Positions 23,729-34,488 of a stretch of 64,000 bases of DNA are shown in pieces (the stretch's first letter is position 1; every line of letters begins with the position of its first letter). A program made the position numbers and the translations under genes. This DNA comes from Polytrichum commune (taxonomy: Eukaryota > Streptophyta > Polytrichopsida > Polytrichales > Polytrichaceae). The notes below the pieces were generated by a model. The model was not told where the DNA came from and did no database searches. It saw only the letters and a list, made by a program, of their open reading frames with translations. The stretch spans positions 47,710,440 to 47,774,439 of the forward strand of contig OX485807.1 of NCBI GenBank assembly GCA_950295325.1, given 5' to 3'.

Positions 23729-25473
23729 TGTGTCTAAGAGTTGTATTGTGTCGAAGGAAGTGTGAGGCAATCATCTATGTGAGGCCAAAGAGTGGTGGGA
23801 AGAATTGTCTTGTGAGGGAAGTTGACAGATGATATCAACCTGTCAAAAAGAAGGCAAATCATGAGAGAGTTCAACAAGAAGTGGGATAGGCAATAAGATT
23901 AGATTCATGCAATTAGCCGAGAGTAGTGAGTGCAGGCAAATAGCCAAGTGTGGAGAGATGAGAGCTATAGTCTCGAGAGAGGGTTGAGAGAACCCTAAGC
24001 GATGACCAGTAGCATTTGAGAGGGCGATAGCCTTTACCGAAAGAAAAAGACTAAGAGACTTGAGAGGCCACAACCAAAGCAAATGTCGACATTCTGCTGG
24101 CTATTAGGAGAGGGAGGGAGAGAGAGAGAGAGAGATTTTTATCAAGGGAAAGAGAGAAAGAGATAGGCTAATCATCTATGCAGGTCATGGAAGGACTAGG
24201 GGCAGGCTATAGGGTGCCAAGACAATACCTTCCATAGAAGGGGAAATTACCATATTGAAGTAAGATTTTACAAATTGCATGCCTTTATTAGTTCACTGCA
24301 CACTAAGGCCTTAAGTTAAGGATATAGCCTAGATGTTGATGTATTGATATTATATTGACAAGTGGGTGATTGCTTGAGATAAGTCACCAAATGGTTGAAG
24401 ATGAAGGTGGTGACTTTGGTTACGTGAAGGCATGTATGAAGATTGTAAGTTGTTAATGAGAAATTAATTCAAAAACATTGCAAGTTTTGTTCATGGCATT
24501 TTCCAAACTATGCGGTTACTCAAAAGACATTACCCTGGACTTTGTCCTGACAAATGGTCATTGATAACTTGCCAAGCTTTTGAGTTTCACGATTGAATTA
24601 AGTCAAGACATAAAGTGATAGAAAATTCCCTAAGATAGGACAAAATCACCCACGACTGAAGAAGCACGATTGAATCATTAAGAGTGAAGGAAATGAATGT
24701 GGAAAGTTATAAAGAATGAGATGAGTCATAAAATGTTATTAGATACCTTAATCCAATGTGACATTAACCCTTATAGACACTAGCTTAGTCTTCCATGTGA
24801 CCTAGTTCCTTGGGTTTAAGTGATAGCAAATACCTTAACTACAAGCTACCATGAGACATATAGTGTGTTTCTTTCCTCATCCAATTCTTCATTCATATAT
24901 CATCCAACTTCTTCTACTTCTTTTTCCAATGGAGATGAGAATGCCTTGAGTTCTAATTTAGAAAACCACATGTGGCAGGACCATGAGGAGTCGCCATCTT
25001 TTAACCTTGAGAGATTTGCAAGTAAGATGTTTGAACTTGTACCATGCTTTCTTAATTGACTTGAAATGTTACCTACACATGTTGACCTTGCAAGCACCCT
25101 ATTGTAGAAACATTTCAATTTTCTTCCTAGCTTGCTGTCACTTGGCGTTCCTTTTGGGAGTTGTGGGTGTACCTATTTGTGGATGGGCTTTCTATCAATT
25201 TCCTTCCTCAATTTACCCCTCCATATTCTCAAAACTAGGTCCTTGGAAGTGAAGGCAAAATCTTATGGCCATTGGTGGCCATGCCATTCCGCCCTGACTC
25301 CCAAGGAGTTGTACTGCCTAGGTCTAAAGGGAGTCTACAAAAATTATAGTGAATGCCAACATGAGATAATCATGTGTGAAGTGTTTAGTTGGTTTGGATT
25401 TTTGTCTTACCATCTTGACATTTTTTGCAACCTAAACACACTGACCAACCTCTAATGTTTTGAGGTCACTAGT
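23729..25473. other. Spacer with GA microsatellite and weak coding-like pieces
   Basis: A (GA)n tract lies at about 24109-24135. Frames at 24820-25059 and 25132-25455 look mildly protein-like but have no domain I can name. They may belong to the same decayed locus as 20303-22675. Confidence 0.3.
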
Positions 25474-25481
25474 GTAGGTAC

Positions 25482-25873
25482 CAGAGCCCTATATTGGGTG
25501 CCCATACCCACCCATGCCCATGGGTTTTGGGTGGGCATGGGTGGGCATGACTGCGATATTATTATTCATGGGTGGGCATGGGTTTGACATTATAATGGGT
25601 GGGCATGGGTGGGCATGGGTGGGGCACAATTACACAATCATACAAGACACATTACACAATTACACAATACACATTACATAATTTTTGAATACATGGGCGC
25701 AATTTGAATAGCATGGGTGGGGCATGGGTGGGTACATGTCATGCTATGTGTGGGCATGGGTGGGCATGGGTGCGCACATGTCATGCTATGGGTGGGCATG
25801 GGTGGGCATAGGTCACTGCTGATGGGCATGGTCTGGGTATGGGTGCAATTTAAAAGGAAAATGTTGGGCTCTG
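25482..25873. mobile_element. hAT-type nonautonomous element, 392 bp
   Basis: Ends are CAGAGCCC and GGGCTCTG, exact 8-bp terminal inverted repeats. The flanks carry an exact 8-bp duplication GTAGGTAC (25474-25481 and 25874-25881), the hallmark of hAT insertions. The interior is dominated by a GGGTGGGCATG motif repeated many times in both terminal regions, with CACCCATACCC near each end in inverted orientation. Such subterminal repeats are typical transposase-binding arrays in hAT elements. There is no transposase gene. Confidence 0.9.
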
Positions 25874-25881
25874 GTAGGTAC

Positions 25882-28341
25882 TGACTTGCCTCTTGCCAAT
25901 TTTTAGCTTCCAATATATGCATAGGTCATGGCAGCAAAATATGCACAGGCAACATCGCCATTTTTTAGACCAAACCGGCGACTTCTTCATCCTCAATTTG
26001 TGCACTTCTTGGACTTTGAAGCATCAATAGAAAATAGTTATTCAACGTGACTAGTGCATTTTTTTTTAAGCTTGTGTCATAAGACTTCAACACTTGTAGA
26101 AATATAACTATATATCTTAGCTACAAAATGTTTGGGGCGGTGTTCCTTCACATGCTTTGTGTGCAATGGAACATGTCTTCATGGTTACATACGGTTGCTC
26201 AATTACTTGCATTCTTTGTCCGGGTTGATTTTCTTACCCTTCCATTTTTCTATAGGATGCAACCTATGCATTCGATGCCCAAATTCCAATAGGATAATCA
26301 TGACTTCATCCTTGCCAACAATTTTTATTGTAATTGTCTAATCCATAATCATTATGCATGGCATATTCTATTCAAACCACATATTCTAAATGATTATTCT
26401 AGTTAATTGTGTGTAAATCATTAAATCCCTTTTGCATTGTCGTACTTGCATCTACATTGTGTTCAAAGCTATTGTTGTTTTGTGTAATGTTTGTCCAGGG
26501 AAGCTATCCAATGCCTTGCACTTTGTTCAAATATAGGAATTCCCAAGTGTCAAAAGGTATTATATTTGAAGATGGATACGGCAAGTTCGTATACTTCATG
26601 TGTGTTAATGTTGGACTTAGAAGTGAACAAATGTGTTGTCTACTAGCTTGTATTTCCCTTTAGGATACACTAGGATTAGTATTTGAATCCCCTATGTCCA
26701 CTTGTTTGTACGGGATTCAATCATCTAGCAAACATTGTCAAAGCTTTTGGTAGTGGGTAGTAAAGGAACAACAAACTAATAGGGTATGGAACTTAGAAAA
26801 CTTATTTTGCAGCAACTGTAGGTGTATTGCAACATTTTTTTAATACACGGCCTTCTATGGTGCACTTGATATCTAGAAGTTGAGGATGAATTTATCCCAA
26901 TCTTGGTACGCATGTGAGATATTCTCACATGTGTGTATTTGTCACATTCATTACTCCATCGAATCTAACTGATTTCCCTTACTGTAGCCTTAGGTTTTTT
27001 TGGTTTAGCCTCTTTACATATTGAACTTCCTCAACCTCATAATTGCATTAATCCTTGGTTTAACTTGCGTATTGCCTCATCTATTTTCATTTCATTTCCC
27101 TCTTTGACGATCCTTCATCAAACTCCTTGCTTTGTTATGGCTAATCCATGGAGTTCGTCGACAAAAATGAAGAGGAATTGCTTCCTCCTGGTGTGGAGGA
27201 TGTCGGTCGTGGAATGCAAGCAATCATTGGCGGCAAGCAAAGTACTTTGAAGCACAACTTGGAGTCCCTTAAGGGCGCCATCGAGTTGTGGATGTATGAG
27301 CACCGTGATTGCACAAAGGCAGATGTTGATTTTGCCATTTCAACATCTCGATCCAAACATGTTGCAAGATATTCTCAAGTGTCCCAATAATTTGGGTGCC
27401 TTTGAGGGTTAGTGTTGTGCATGCAACATTCTCGCAACACTCTCGTGCCACTATGTCTGTGAATCCTCAACTTGCCTAGCAATTTGCTCACTTGAGCCTA
27501 TAAATCATTCCATGCAAGAAACATGCGGTAGTAGACAATAACTTCTGCAACTATCCTCCAATTGGTCCCAACTGGGATGTGGTGAATGAACCTGCTTATG
27601 ATTAATTACCTCCTCGAACTCCACCCATGGGCATTCGCATTCCCACTCTAGTGTGAAGGTTTTGGCTTGGATAGTTCTGTGATGGTATTCTAGCAATGTG
27701 TGGGCTATGAAAAATATAGTTCAAAGTTTTGGGTTCACTGCACCCCACATTGCGTGGCAACATTTTTCAATGTGCCTCATATTAAGTATACTTGTAGTAT
27801 GGATGTTCATAGTTTGGCTATGGTTTGCAACTATGCAAATATGGTTTGAGGTGATGTGAATGTGGTTCGCAATCCGATTAGTCTTAGTCATGGACAAGAT
27901 ACCTCAAAGTCTTGGGATTCAAAATACTATGTGAATGTGATAGTCCAATTGTCCACAGTTCAGATGCTTTAATTCCAAAGGTTTGTAACCCTGGTGTTTG
28001 TAGTCTGCATATGGCTCATATCTATTCGAATGTGATTTGTGGTTTGTGGTTTGGAGGTTAGTATGTTGGATGACCATATGCAGTATAATCCTTTGTCAGG
28101 TGATCATATGCCGCATGCTAATAGTTCAAAAAACATTCCGAAATATGATCATTTGACATGTGAGTATCTGACAAAGGATCATGGTGCATACACATGCGAG
28201 ACACTAGAGTGGAGACGCCTATTCCCGCTTAGGACCCCATCATGAATCTATAGGGTGCCATAATTTTGATAAGTTTGGGATTGATTTCAATTTTTCTTCT
28301 TGTGGGTGGTTAAGATAAGGTTCAATGTTTCAAGGCTTCTA
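25882..28341. other. Spacer with scattered plus-strand coding-like fragments
   Basis: Fragments that read like old exons lie at about 26132-26320 (Cys-rich, CNLCIRCPN after a TTTTCTATAG acceptor-like site), 26500-26660 (LFKYRNSQVSKGIIFEDGYG after TTTGTCCAG) and 27148-27410 (VEDVGRGMQAIIGGKQS, then a shifted frame). They may be parts of a decayed multi-exon gene. No complete frame can be assembled and I do not recognise the product. Confidence 0.25.
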
Positions 28342-28465
28342 AGGGTTTGTTTCCATGTAGGCTGCTCGCCCACCATATTCTAGCGGAAATGTAGATGCCA
28401 CTAGGTGGAATCTACATTTCTGCTAGAATCTCATCAACAAAGTGGCCTACATGAAAACTAACCCT
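28342..28465. mobile_element. Small hairpin MITE, about 124 bp
   Basis: Ends AGGGTTTGTTTCCATGTAGG and the complement of AGGGTTAGTTTTCATGTAGG form imperfect terminal inverted repeats. An inner stem of about 25 bp (28376-28400 against 28404-28428, containing GAAATGTAGAT) folds almost to a 3-base loop. A TAA/TCA pair at the borders is a degenerate 3-bp target site, so a Tourist-like (PIF/Harbinger) origin is plausible. Confidence 0.65.
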
Positions 28466-29053
28466 CAGCCTCCAACTTTGGTTATAGTATCACCAAGAAA
28501 TCATAGTGTCATACACATGTCCCCAGTTTTGAGTGTTAAAGTGAGGAGGAATTCGCCTCAAAATGAACGGTTATGGCAGCTTCTAGACATTGGTAATGTG
28601 TTTGTGCCAACATTTAGCTTCAAAAATTCACAATATTTTCAATTCAAGGAATAAAATCATTGAAAATTTTGCAGTCCTCCTAATATCTATCTACATATAA
28701 TAAAATCATGAAAATACAATAAAAATAATTTCCAAAATATTATCATAATCAACTTTGCATATTCTATTGAGGGATCTTACATTACAATCCCATCATAAGA
28801 TCCTATACTAGAATTCAAAATGGTATAATTTAGGACTTGGGCTTAGTCTAGTTTTACTTAAATATTAGTTATGGGACTGCCAACAGTATAATTGTTGAAA
28901 TTCTAGTTTTAACAGGTAATGTTTATATTTAGGAGTCAAAATGAAACTACATATGCACACCCCTGGGGACATCACTAGTGTTTAAAAAAACTCTGTAGTA
29001 AATGCATTTGAAGATTAATATATAATTGGGTCTATTAATTGGGATGTATGGAG
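28466..29053. other. AT-rich spacer
   Basis: No supported gene. A 70-codon frame at 28442-28654 starts inside the hairpin element and lacks any recognisable domain. Confidence 0.35.
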
Positions 29054-29056
29054 TTA

Positions 29057-30192
29057 GGGGCGGTTTACACTATGGACCATGAAGTCGTCCCACGTAAGAG
29101 GCTTATTTTGCGTGGGACGACTTCATGGGACGACTTCCATGGTCCGAGTTACTAAAATATTAGTTTTCATGGTTCATGGGCCCTTCACTAGGTGTAAACC
29201 GAATGTGGACCATGAATAATGACCATGCACCAAAAAGTGGAGGTGTTGATTTTTTTAATACATGCCCAAAAAGGGAAATTTTGAAAAAAAAAATTAAGTT
29301 TGATCATTCCTTGTCTTCTCTTGGGCTTCACTTGTCTTCACTTCTTGTTAAATGTGTCGAAGATGTGGCTTGCAAATCTTCTCACAACAATTTTTTTTAA
29401 ATAAAATAAAATGAGCAATTTAATTTGTACATGCTCAATGTAATTTACATGTGACATGTACCTTGTGTTGTCACTACACTAAATAGGATATTTAGTGTTT
29501 GATTATATTTAATGTTGTTACCACCCTACCTTGGTCAACACTAATTTTCAATTCTTTGATAATTAATGTTAGAAGATTTCCCATTGCACTTCTTTTGACT
29601 ACCCTGATCTACAATCACTAAACCACTACAGATTTTTCTTTTTTCTTTTTCAACTTCATTTTGTAAGCATTTTGGGGCTTGTAATATACCGTTGGAAAGG
29701 TATTTTCAAGACCTTTCCAACGGTATATTACAAGCCCCAAAATTCCAAATATTACATTTGGTAGACCAAAAAAACAAATCTGCACTTGAATTCTTGAGTT
29801 CTAGATGTCCCGCGTTGTTTGGTGAAGCACGTGTGAGCCGGTTTAAGGGGTAGGGCAAGGTAGTGTTGGTATGTCTCATGGGCTATGGTATAATTAAGGT
29901 GCTTAAAAGGTAGATTCATTAAAAATTTATTGAAATGGTATTTCTCTGACATGGGCTCTTGCCTTTTCCTACTAGACCACCTCTCTTGCCTCTCTCAACG
30001 CAAAACCCGTTGGACCATGTCAGTGCATTTATTAGGCCTTAAAAATTATATTTTGGGGACCTCGACCTCCATGGTCCCTCTGCCATTTTTTCCTTAGTGT
30101 AAACCGAAGTTGTCCCGGGAGAACCTCAACAACCAATCAGCTGCCTTGCAGAGCCCTGGTCCAACTTCATGGTCCATAGTGTAAACCGCCCC
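29057..30192. mobile_element. PIF/Harbinger-type nonautonomous element, 1136 bp
   Basis: Ends are GGGGCGGTTTACACTATGG and its reverse complement; the inverted repeat continues through GACCATGAAG (29 bp in all). It is flanked by TTA on both sides (29054-29056 and 30193-30195), the usual target duplication of PIF/Harbinger. A subterminal hairpin (GTCCCACG ... CGTGGGACGACTTC) lies at about 29083-29130, and GTGTAAACCGAA recurs inside both ends. There is no transposase frame. The centre carries a 33-bp perfect hairpin, so it may contain a nested insertion. Confidence 0.85.
29669..29743. repeat. Perfect 33-bp hairpin with 9-base loop
   Basis: 29669-29701 and 29711-29743 are exact reverse complements (core GTAATATACCGTTGGAAAGG). 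A related hairpin lies at 46331-46382. It lies inside the PIF/Harbinger-type element. Confidence 0.85.
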
Positions 30193-30195
30193 TTA

Positions 30196-30955
30196 GTGAC
30201 CTCTGTCAAATTATCTAACTTCATAGTATTCTTGTTAACAAGGGTCTTCAATTTGTTATGATCTTTTGTATCATAAATATAAGATTACCAAATTTAAACC
30301 TTTTCATCTATGTTTTTACTTCATTATTTCTTCTCCCCAAATGTTTGTCCTAAAGTCAAACAATTACTAAAGAAATTAACTTTGGGAATGCAATGAAGTA
30401 CAAGAAAAAAGAAAAATAGCAATGTCATGTATATTTTAGAACTAAATTTCATAATGTAGAAGAAATGGACTAGGATTTAAGTATACTTGGATTTATGTAT
30501 GAATTTTAGACAATTCCAACAACCAATATGATGTACACGTACTAGATCGCAAAACTACACAAATATGATGAATGACGAACATGGAGTACAAACATTCAAA
30601 GTTTTGTTGTTGCTTTTGATGTTGTCGTTTGTTATTATGTTCCCACAAGTGCACATCCCTTATTATTTCTAAACATGTATGTCCAAATATACTTAAATAT
30701 TAGTTAATAATGGACCATTCAGATATCAACAGTACATAATTATTCTCTTGTCCAAAGTAAGTGACAAATAGAACTTAGCAAATGTTATAATGAGAAAAAA
30801 AAAATCATCATAATTTATATTTACAAATACAATTTAATTTAATTTACGAAAACTAAATAAATCCCATTAAAATGTCTAGAATTTTGACAAAGTCATCTAG
30901 CCTAGTGTTTAAGGCTAGGCTAGCTTTCATTATGATGAAGTCTTCAGGCACTTTC
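30196..30955. other. AT-rich spacer with one MITE copy
   Basis: No gene. Contains the MITE at 30469-30704 and a weak GCCTAGTGTTTAAGGC word at about 30900, somewhat like a Pol III A box. Confidence 0.35.
30469..30704 (+). mobile_element. MITE of the TTTAAGTATATTTGGA family, copy 1
   Basis: Ends ACTAGGATTTAAGTATACTT and the complement of ACTAATATTTAAGTATATTT. The interior matches 57019-57272 in the same orientation and 43026-43284 in the opposite one, for example GCAAAACTACAC, TTGCTTTTGATGTTGTC and CCACAAGTGCA. Confidence 0.75.
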
Positions 30956-30968
30956 TTTCTATCCATGG

Positions 30969-31102
30969 TTACACCAAAAGAGCCCTCCTCGCAAGAGGCA
31001 TCACGCCTATAGTTGCATCATGGTAACGTGATCAACAATAGGCCAACGGGCTCTCAGTCACGCCGGTACCTGGCTACGGACGTTTTTTTTGTTTTTTTTT
31101 GT
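30969..31102 (+). mobile_element. SINE-like structured insertion with 13-bp target duplication
   Basis: TTTCTATCCATGG occurs at 30956-30968 and 31103-31115, an exact 13-bp duplication around a 134-bp insert, as left by LINE-type retrotransposition. The insert ends in T-runs (TTTTTTTTGTTTTTTTTTG). It folds into AGAGCCC/GGGCTCT enclosing a CCTC-GCAA-GAGG tetraloop hairpin and a long stem GCCTATAGTTG/CAACAATAGGC. I found no clear tRNA A or B box, so the parent RNA is unknown. Confidence 0.7.
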
Positions 31103-31115
31103 TTTCTATCCATGG

Positions 31116-32794
31116 CCAAGGAGATTGGCAATCTACAGAACCTACAGAACATAAAAACCCTAAAGCCTCTTTCGTTTGCCAAATGAATTGAGCCTATTCA
31201 AAATAAAATAACTTTGTGTTCAATGTGGGGAATAGTAGGACTCAAATATTTTTCAAATTATGATTCTCACATTCTATCTTAGATTTCTCTTAACTTGCTA
31301 ATCATAATAACAGTTTAGCTTCATGCTAGAGCTACGAATGTCTACACTAATACCTTTCATGCATATAAATAGGGACCATCTAATATATTCAAACTCACAT
31401 ATTTTCTACTAATTTGCACAATGGTCTCCCTTAGTACATAATTTAAACAGTTGGTGTATTTTTATCAAGTGCCTGTGTTTCTAGCAACCTATATGAAAAT
31501 GTGAGTAGAATCATACTATTTTGATTATACATCTTGTGTCCGTTGGGCATTGTAAACCACGGGTAGATCACTTAGTGCATTTAAAAAACGATGTGCGGCA
31601 TAATATAGAGAGGATTAAAATCATTTGAAATAAAAATTATAAAGGAATTCCAAATAATGAAGGGGCCATTAAATGTAGACAATCCCATTATAAGTAAGTT
31701 AGATGGACATAAAACGTGGGCCATTATTTTTTGTAAAATTAATATAAGGGCTGAAGATAAGGATCCTAGAAGGTATGTTTAGTATGGTATGTAAATGGGT
31801 TTAGGACTCATGGGGATGGATGATAATTGGGATTTCCGTCTGTCCAAAATTACTTAAAAGGAATATAGAGTACAAAAAATTACAGTGACTTGGACAATAT
31901 AAGTAATAGAAGGGTGCAAACAAATGGGCCATTTTTGAAATTTAAGTAATTATAGGGAGGCTTTAATTCAGCCCTTGAAGGTAAATAGCCCCAAAACAAA
32001 AAAAACCCAGCCGCACGTGGTGCACAAAAATGCCTTAGAGTGATCTACCCGTGTTGTAAACACACCTACGCAATGAACATGCTTGATTATACGACAAGCA
32101 ACGCAAGAAAGGCCACACTACTCCCTCAATAATTGTCTGCATTTTTTTATTTCATTTTGTTTCTACATGTAAAACTCCTACAAATCTTTGAATTTTAAAG
32201 GAAAGAGTTCAAGATGTTTTGCTCATGCCATTCAAACTAGTAAGAATATTGAGACAAAGACAAGATAAGTGATAATTTACAACTCTTGGGTCAATTAGTT
32301 ATAAGATTCATATAGGCATCGAGCAGTTCCTTCTTTCAAGGCTCCTCCTACTATATTGTTTCCTAATAAATACCACATAGAAACAAAAAGACAATCTCCC
32401 ACAATGTACATAGAATTTGTGATCAATTACAGTCCATGACTTAAAATCGCCTCATCGATGTTAGTTGGTGAACCTTTTAGTCATTGTGAGATTTGGTTAT
32501 GTTGGTATTGAAAACCAAATTAAATAAAGACCTCTTCATTTCATGATTTGCACTTCATGTATGTAGTGGAGGCATTTATCACATTAAGTTGAAAAGCTCA
32601 ATATAATTACACGAATCCATCTTCTAGCCTACCATTAGTATGTATACTTCCTTTTTTTTCTATGAATACCTCATATATAGGGGGTTTTATTTCATAGTCG
32701 CTTTACGTTTCCAATGAAGAGTCAAGCCCCCAGGTTGTTGCCCACCTATACATGCTGTTGCAAGATGCAAAATTTATTGGATTCCAGAGATTGT
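31116..32794. other. AT-rich spacer, no gene seen
   Basis: Contains homopolymer runs and short repeats only. Confidence 0.35.
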
Positions 32795-33775
32795 TTAGCA
32801 ATAATCCCAACTAAACAGGAGTGAAACAACATTGGAGATGGTGATGATCAGTTGCTGGTGGAGTCTTAAATTTGGAGAGTGATTTGCACTGCAGATCATC
32901 CTCTGCGAAAAAGTGTTGGATGCCCTTTCTGGAGATGTGTGGACTGTTGTGTGCAACTTAAAGCTGGCTCTGCAACTGGGTCTCGTATACTCTAATTTTT
33001 CGTCCTCCCTAGCTTGCAGTTCGTTTACGAGAGAGAACAAACTAGCAAAATTACCTCATACGATGAGTCACACAAGCTGTGCCATTGAGATTCAAGTACA
33101 TTGTTTGATGAACAAAAAAATTCAGTGTCTTGACGTGTGCTCCGAGAAGAATGTTCAATTCTCAAATACCTTCTTGCACCGTGTTCATATGGTCAATTCA
33201 CAAAACCATAAAGAATGGTGTATCAAAGTTCATTCTATTGCGCAATGGTAGTAAATGCACTGGAAAGTGCGTGCAAGATTTGACAGCACCAGCAGGAAAC
33301 CTACATAAGATTGAAGAGTCTGAAATGCATGCGGAGAACTGACTCCCCTGTCAAAGATTCAGCCAAATGTACTGCAAAGAGCAACGAGCTGAACTGTAAA
33401 AAATCAAGGTATCTAAGCTGCAGCAGATTCGTGATTTCAAAGAGATAGAACTCGTCTGCTGATGAATTTATTGCCAAGAGTACTAGTACCAAGTACCAAA
33501 TTGCACTTGAAAGAATTTTCAGCCATTGCAAGAGGCTGGTTGTCAAACTAATGCCTAATGAACTACAATCGAGGCATCATCTCTACCCAGAGATTGCCTT
33601 CGCTGTGGAGAAGTCCATTCGATTTCATACTCAGCAATTCCAAGCAAAGACCTAAATTGCTCTCAACAATTGCATCACATGATCCAAATTGTCATGCCAA
33701 TCTCTATTGCTTGTGCTTTTTTCCCTCGCTTTATGGAATCTCTTGACTTGAGTAGTTTCAGCGGCTCAACGACGT
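32795..33775 (-). pseudogene. Orphan AGP 3' UTR and downstream flank (AGP body lost)
   Basis: 33467-33775 matches, in inverted orientation, the end of the AGP2 3' UTR (37310-37631): the AATAAA context, the CAGCCATTGCAAGAGGCTGG hairpin and the AGAGATTGCCT and GACTTGAGTAGTTTCAGC segments. 32795-33466 matches the AGP2 downstream flank (37632-38690). Similarity stops at about 33775, inside the 3' UTR, so the coding part is gone. With AGP2 on the opposite strand at 36764, this marks an old head-to-head pair whose left member was deleted when the tRNA block came to lie there. In the AGP2 flank this relic lacks the MITE at 38056-38426. Confidence 0.75.
33467..33472 (-). terminator. AATAAA of the orphan AGP 3' end
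   Basis: The complement of TTTATT, in the same context (TTGGCAATAAA) as the AGP2-AGP5 poly(A) signals. Confidence 0.5.
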
Positions 33776-34157
33776 TTTGACATTACGGTCTCACATCAGA
33801 TTTTATAACACAAGATTTGTTGTTGTCTTTAGCTCTGCTCAAATAAATGACTACTTCACAAAGTCTTGGACAAGGGAGTCCCTCTGAAGCAACCATGTGT
33901 GTACACGGCCTTCACCACCTTCCCTGGTGCTTGTGGGTGTCAACTGATCTCATAAGTGCAAGTGCTGCGATGATATTCCGTTTCCAGAGCTCTCTGAGAG
34001 GCTGCCGAGACTGGGGCCAATACTGTGGAGTCGAAGGTGTTGGGTGATTCGGTGCTTACAAGCCCGGTGGCTCGCAGCTTCCGCCAGTGACACGCTTCCA
34101 ACAAATTCAGAAGCGTTGTCGTCTTGTTGGTACAGCGCTTGAGGTCTACCAACTTGA
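33776..34157. other. Left flank of the tRNA block
   Basis: GC-richer than average. Frames here are short or run through the tRNA genes. Not repeated elsewhere in the window as far as I can see. Confidence 0.35.
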
Positions 34158-34229
34158 GCGTCCGTAGTCCAACGGTTAGGATAATTGCCTTCCAAGCAAT
34201 AGACCCGGGTTCGACTCCCGGCGGACGCA
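34158..34229 (+). tRNA. tRNA-Gly (anticodon UCC), copy 1
   Basis: A 72-base tRNA. The acceptor stem GCGTCCG/CGGACGC is fully Watson-Crick. The anticodon loop CTTCCAA gives UCC for Gly. The A-box region (TAGTCCAACGG) and B box (GGTTCGACTCC) are intact, and there is no intron. The sequence is of cytosolic plant type, not organellar. No T-run follows before the next tRNA, 41 bases downstream. Confidence 0.95.
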
Positions 34230-34270
34230 TGTGCGCGCGCTTCAATGGCGCCACAAATTGCACCAAACAT

Positions 34271-34287
34271 GCTGGAATAGCTCAGTT

Positions 34288-34320
<33 letters not shown>

Positions 34321-34344
34321 GAGGTTCGACCCCTCCTTCTAGCG
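34271..34344 (+). tRNA. tRNA-Asn (anticodon GUU), copy 1
   Basis: A 74-base tRNA. The acceptor stem GCTGGAA/TTCTAGC has one G:U pair. The anticodon loop CTGTTAA gives GUU for Asn. The A box (TAGCTCAGTTGG) and B box (GGTTCGACCCC) are intact. The sequence is cytosolic in type, clearly unlike chloroplast trnN. A TTTT terminator lies about 14 bases downstream (ATCCTTTTAC). Confidence 0.95.
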
Positions 34345-34488
34345 GTGCAAAAAATCCTTTTACAATTCCGTTTATATATCATCGTTCACTTTTGCGTCAA
34401 TGAATAAAGTATGTGTGTGTGGGGGAGGGGGCAATGCATTGTACTCCACAAATTTCTCACAAATTTTTTTTTCCTATTCTTTTTAAGA

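Noticed and set aside
25500-25830. Repeated GGGTGGGCATG units as a possible CRISPR or satellite array
   Set aside because: Units are irregular, confined by hAT ends and an 8-bp duplication, and the DNA is eukaryotic.
33940-34315. Minus-strand reading frames across the tRNA pairs (also 35656-35904)
   Set aside because: Their conserved part is simply the complement of the tRNA-Gly and tRNA-Asn genes.
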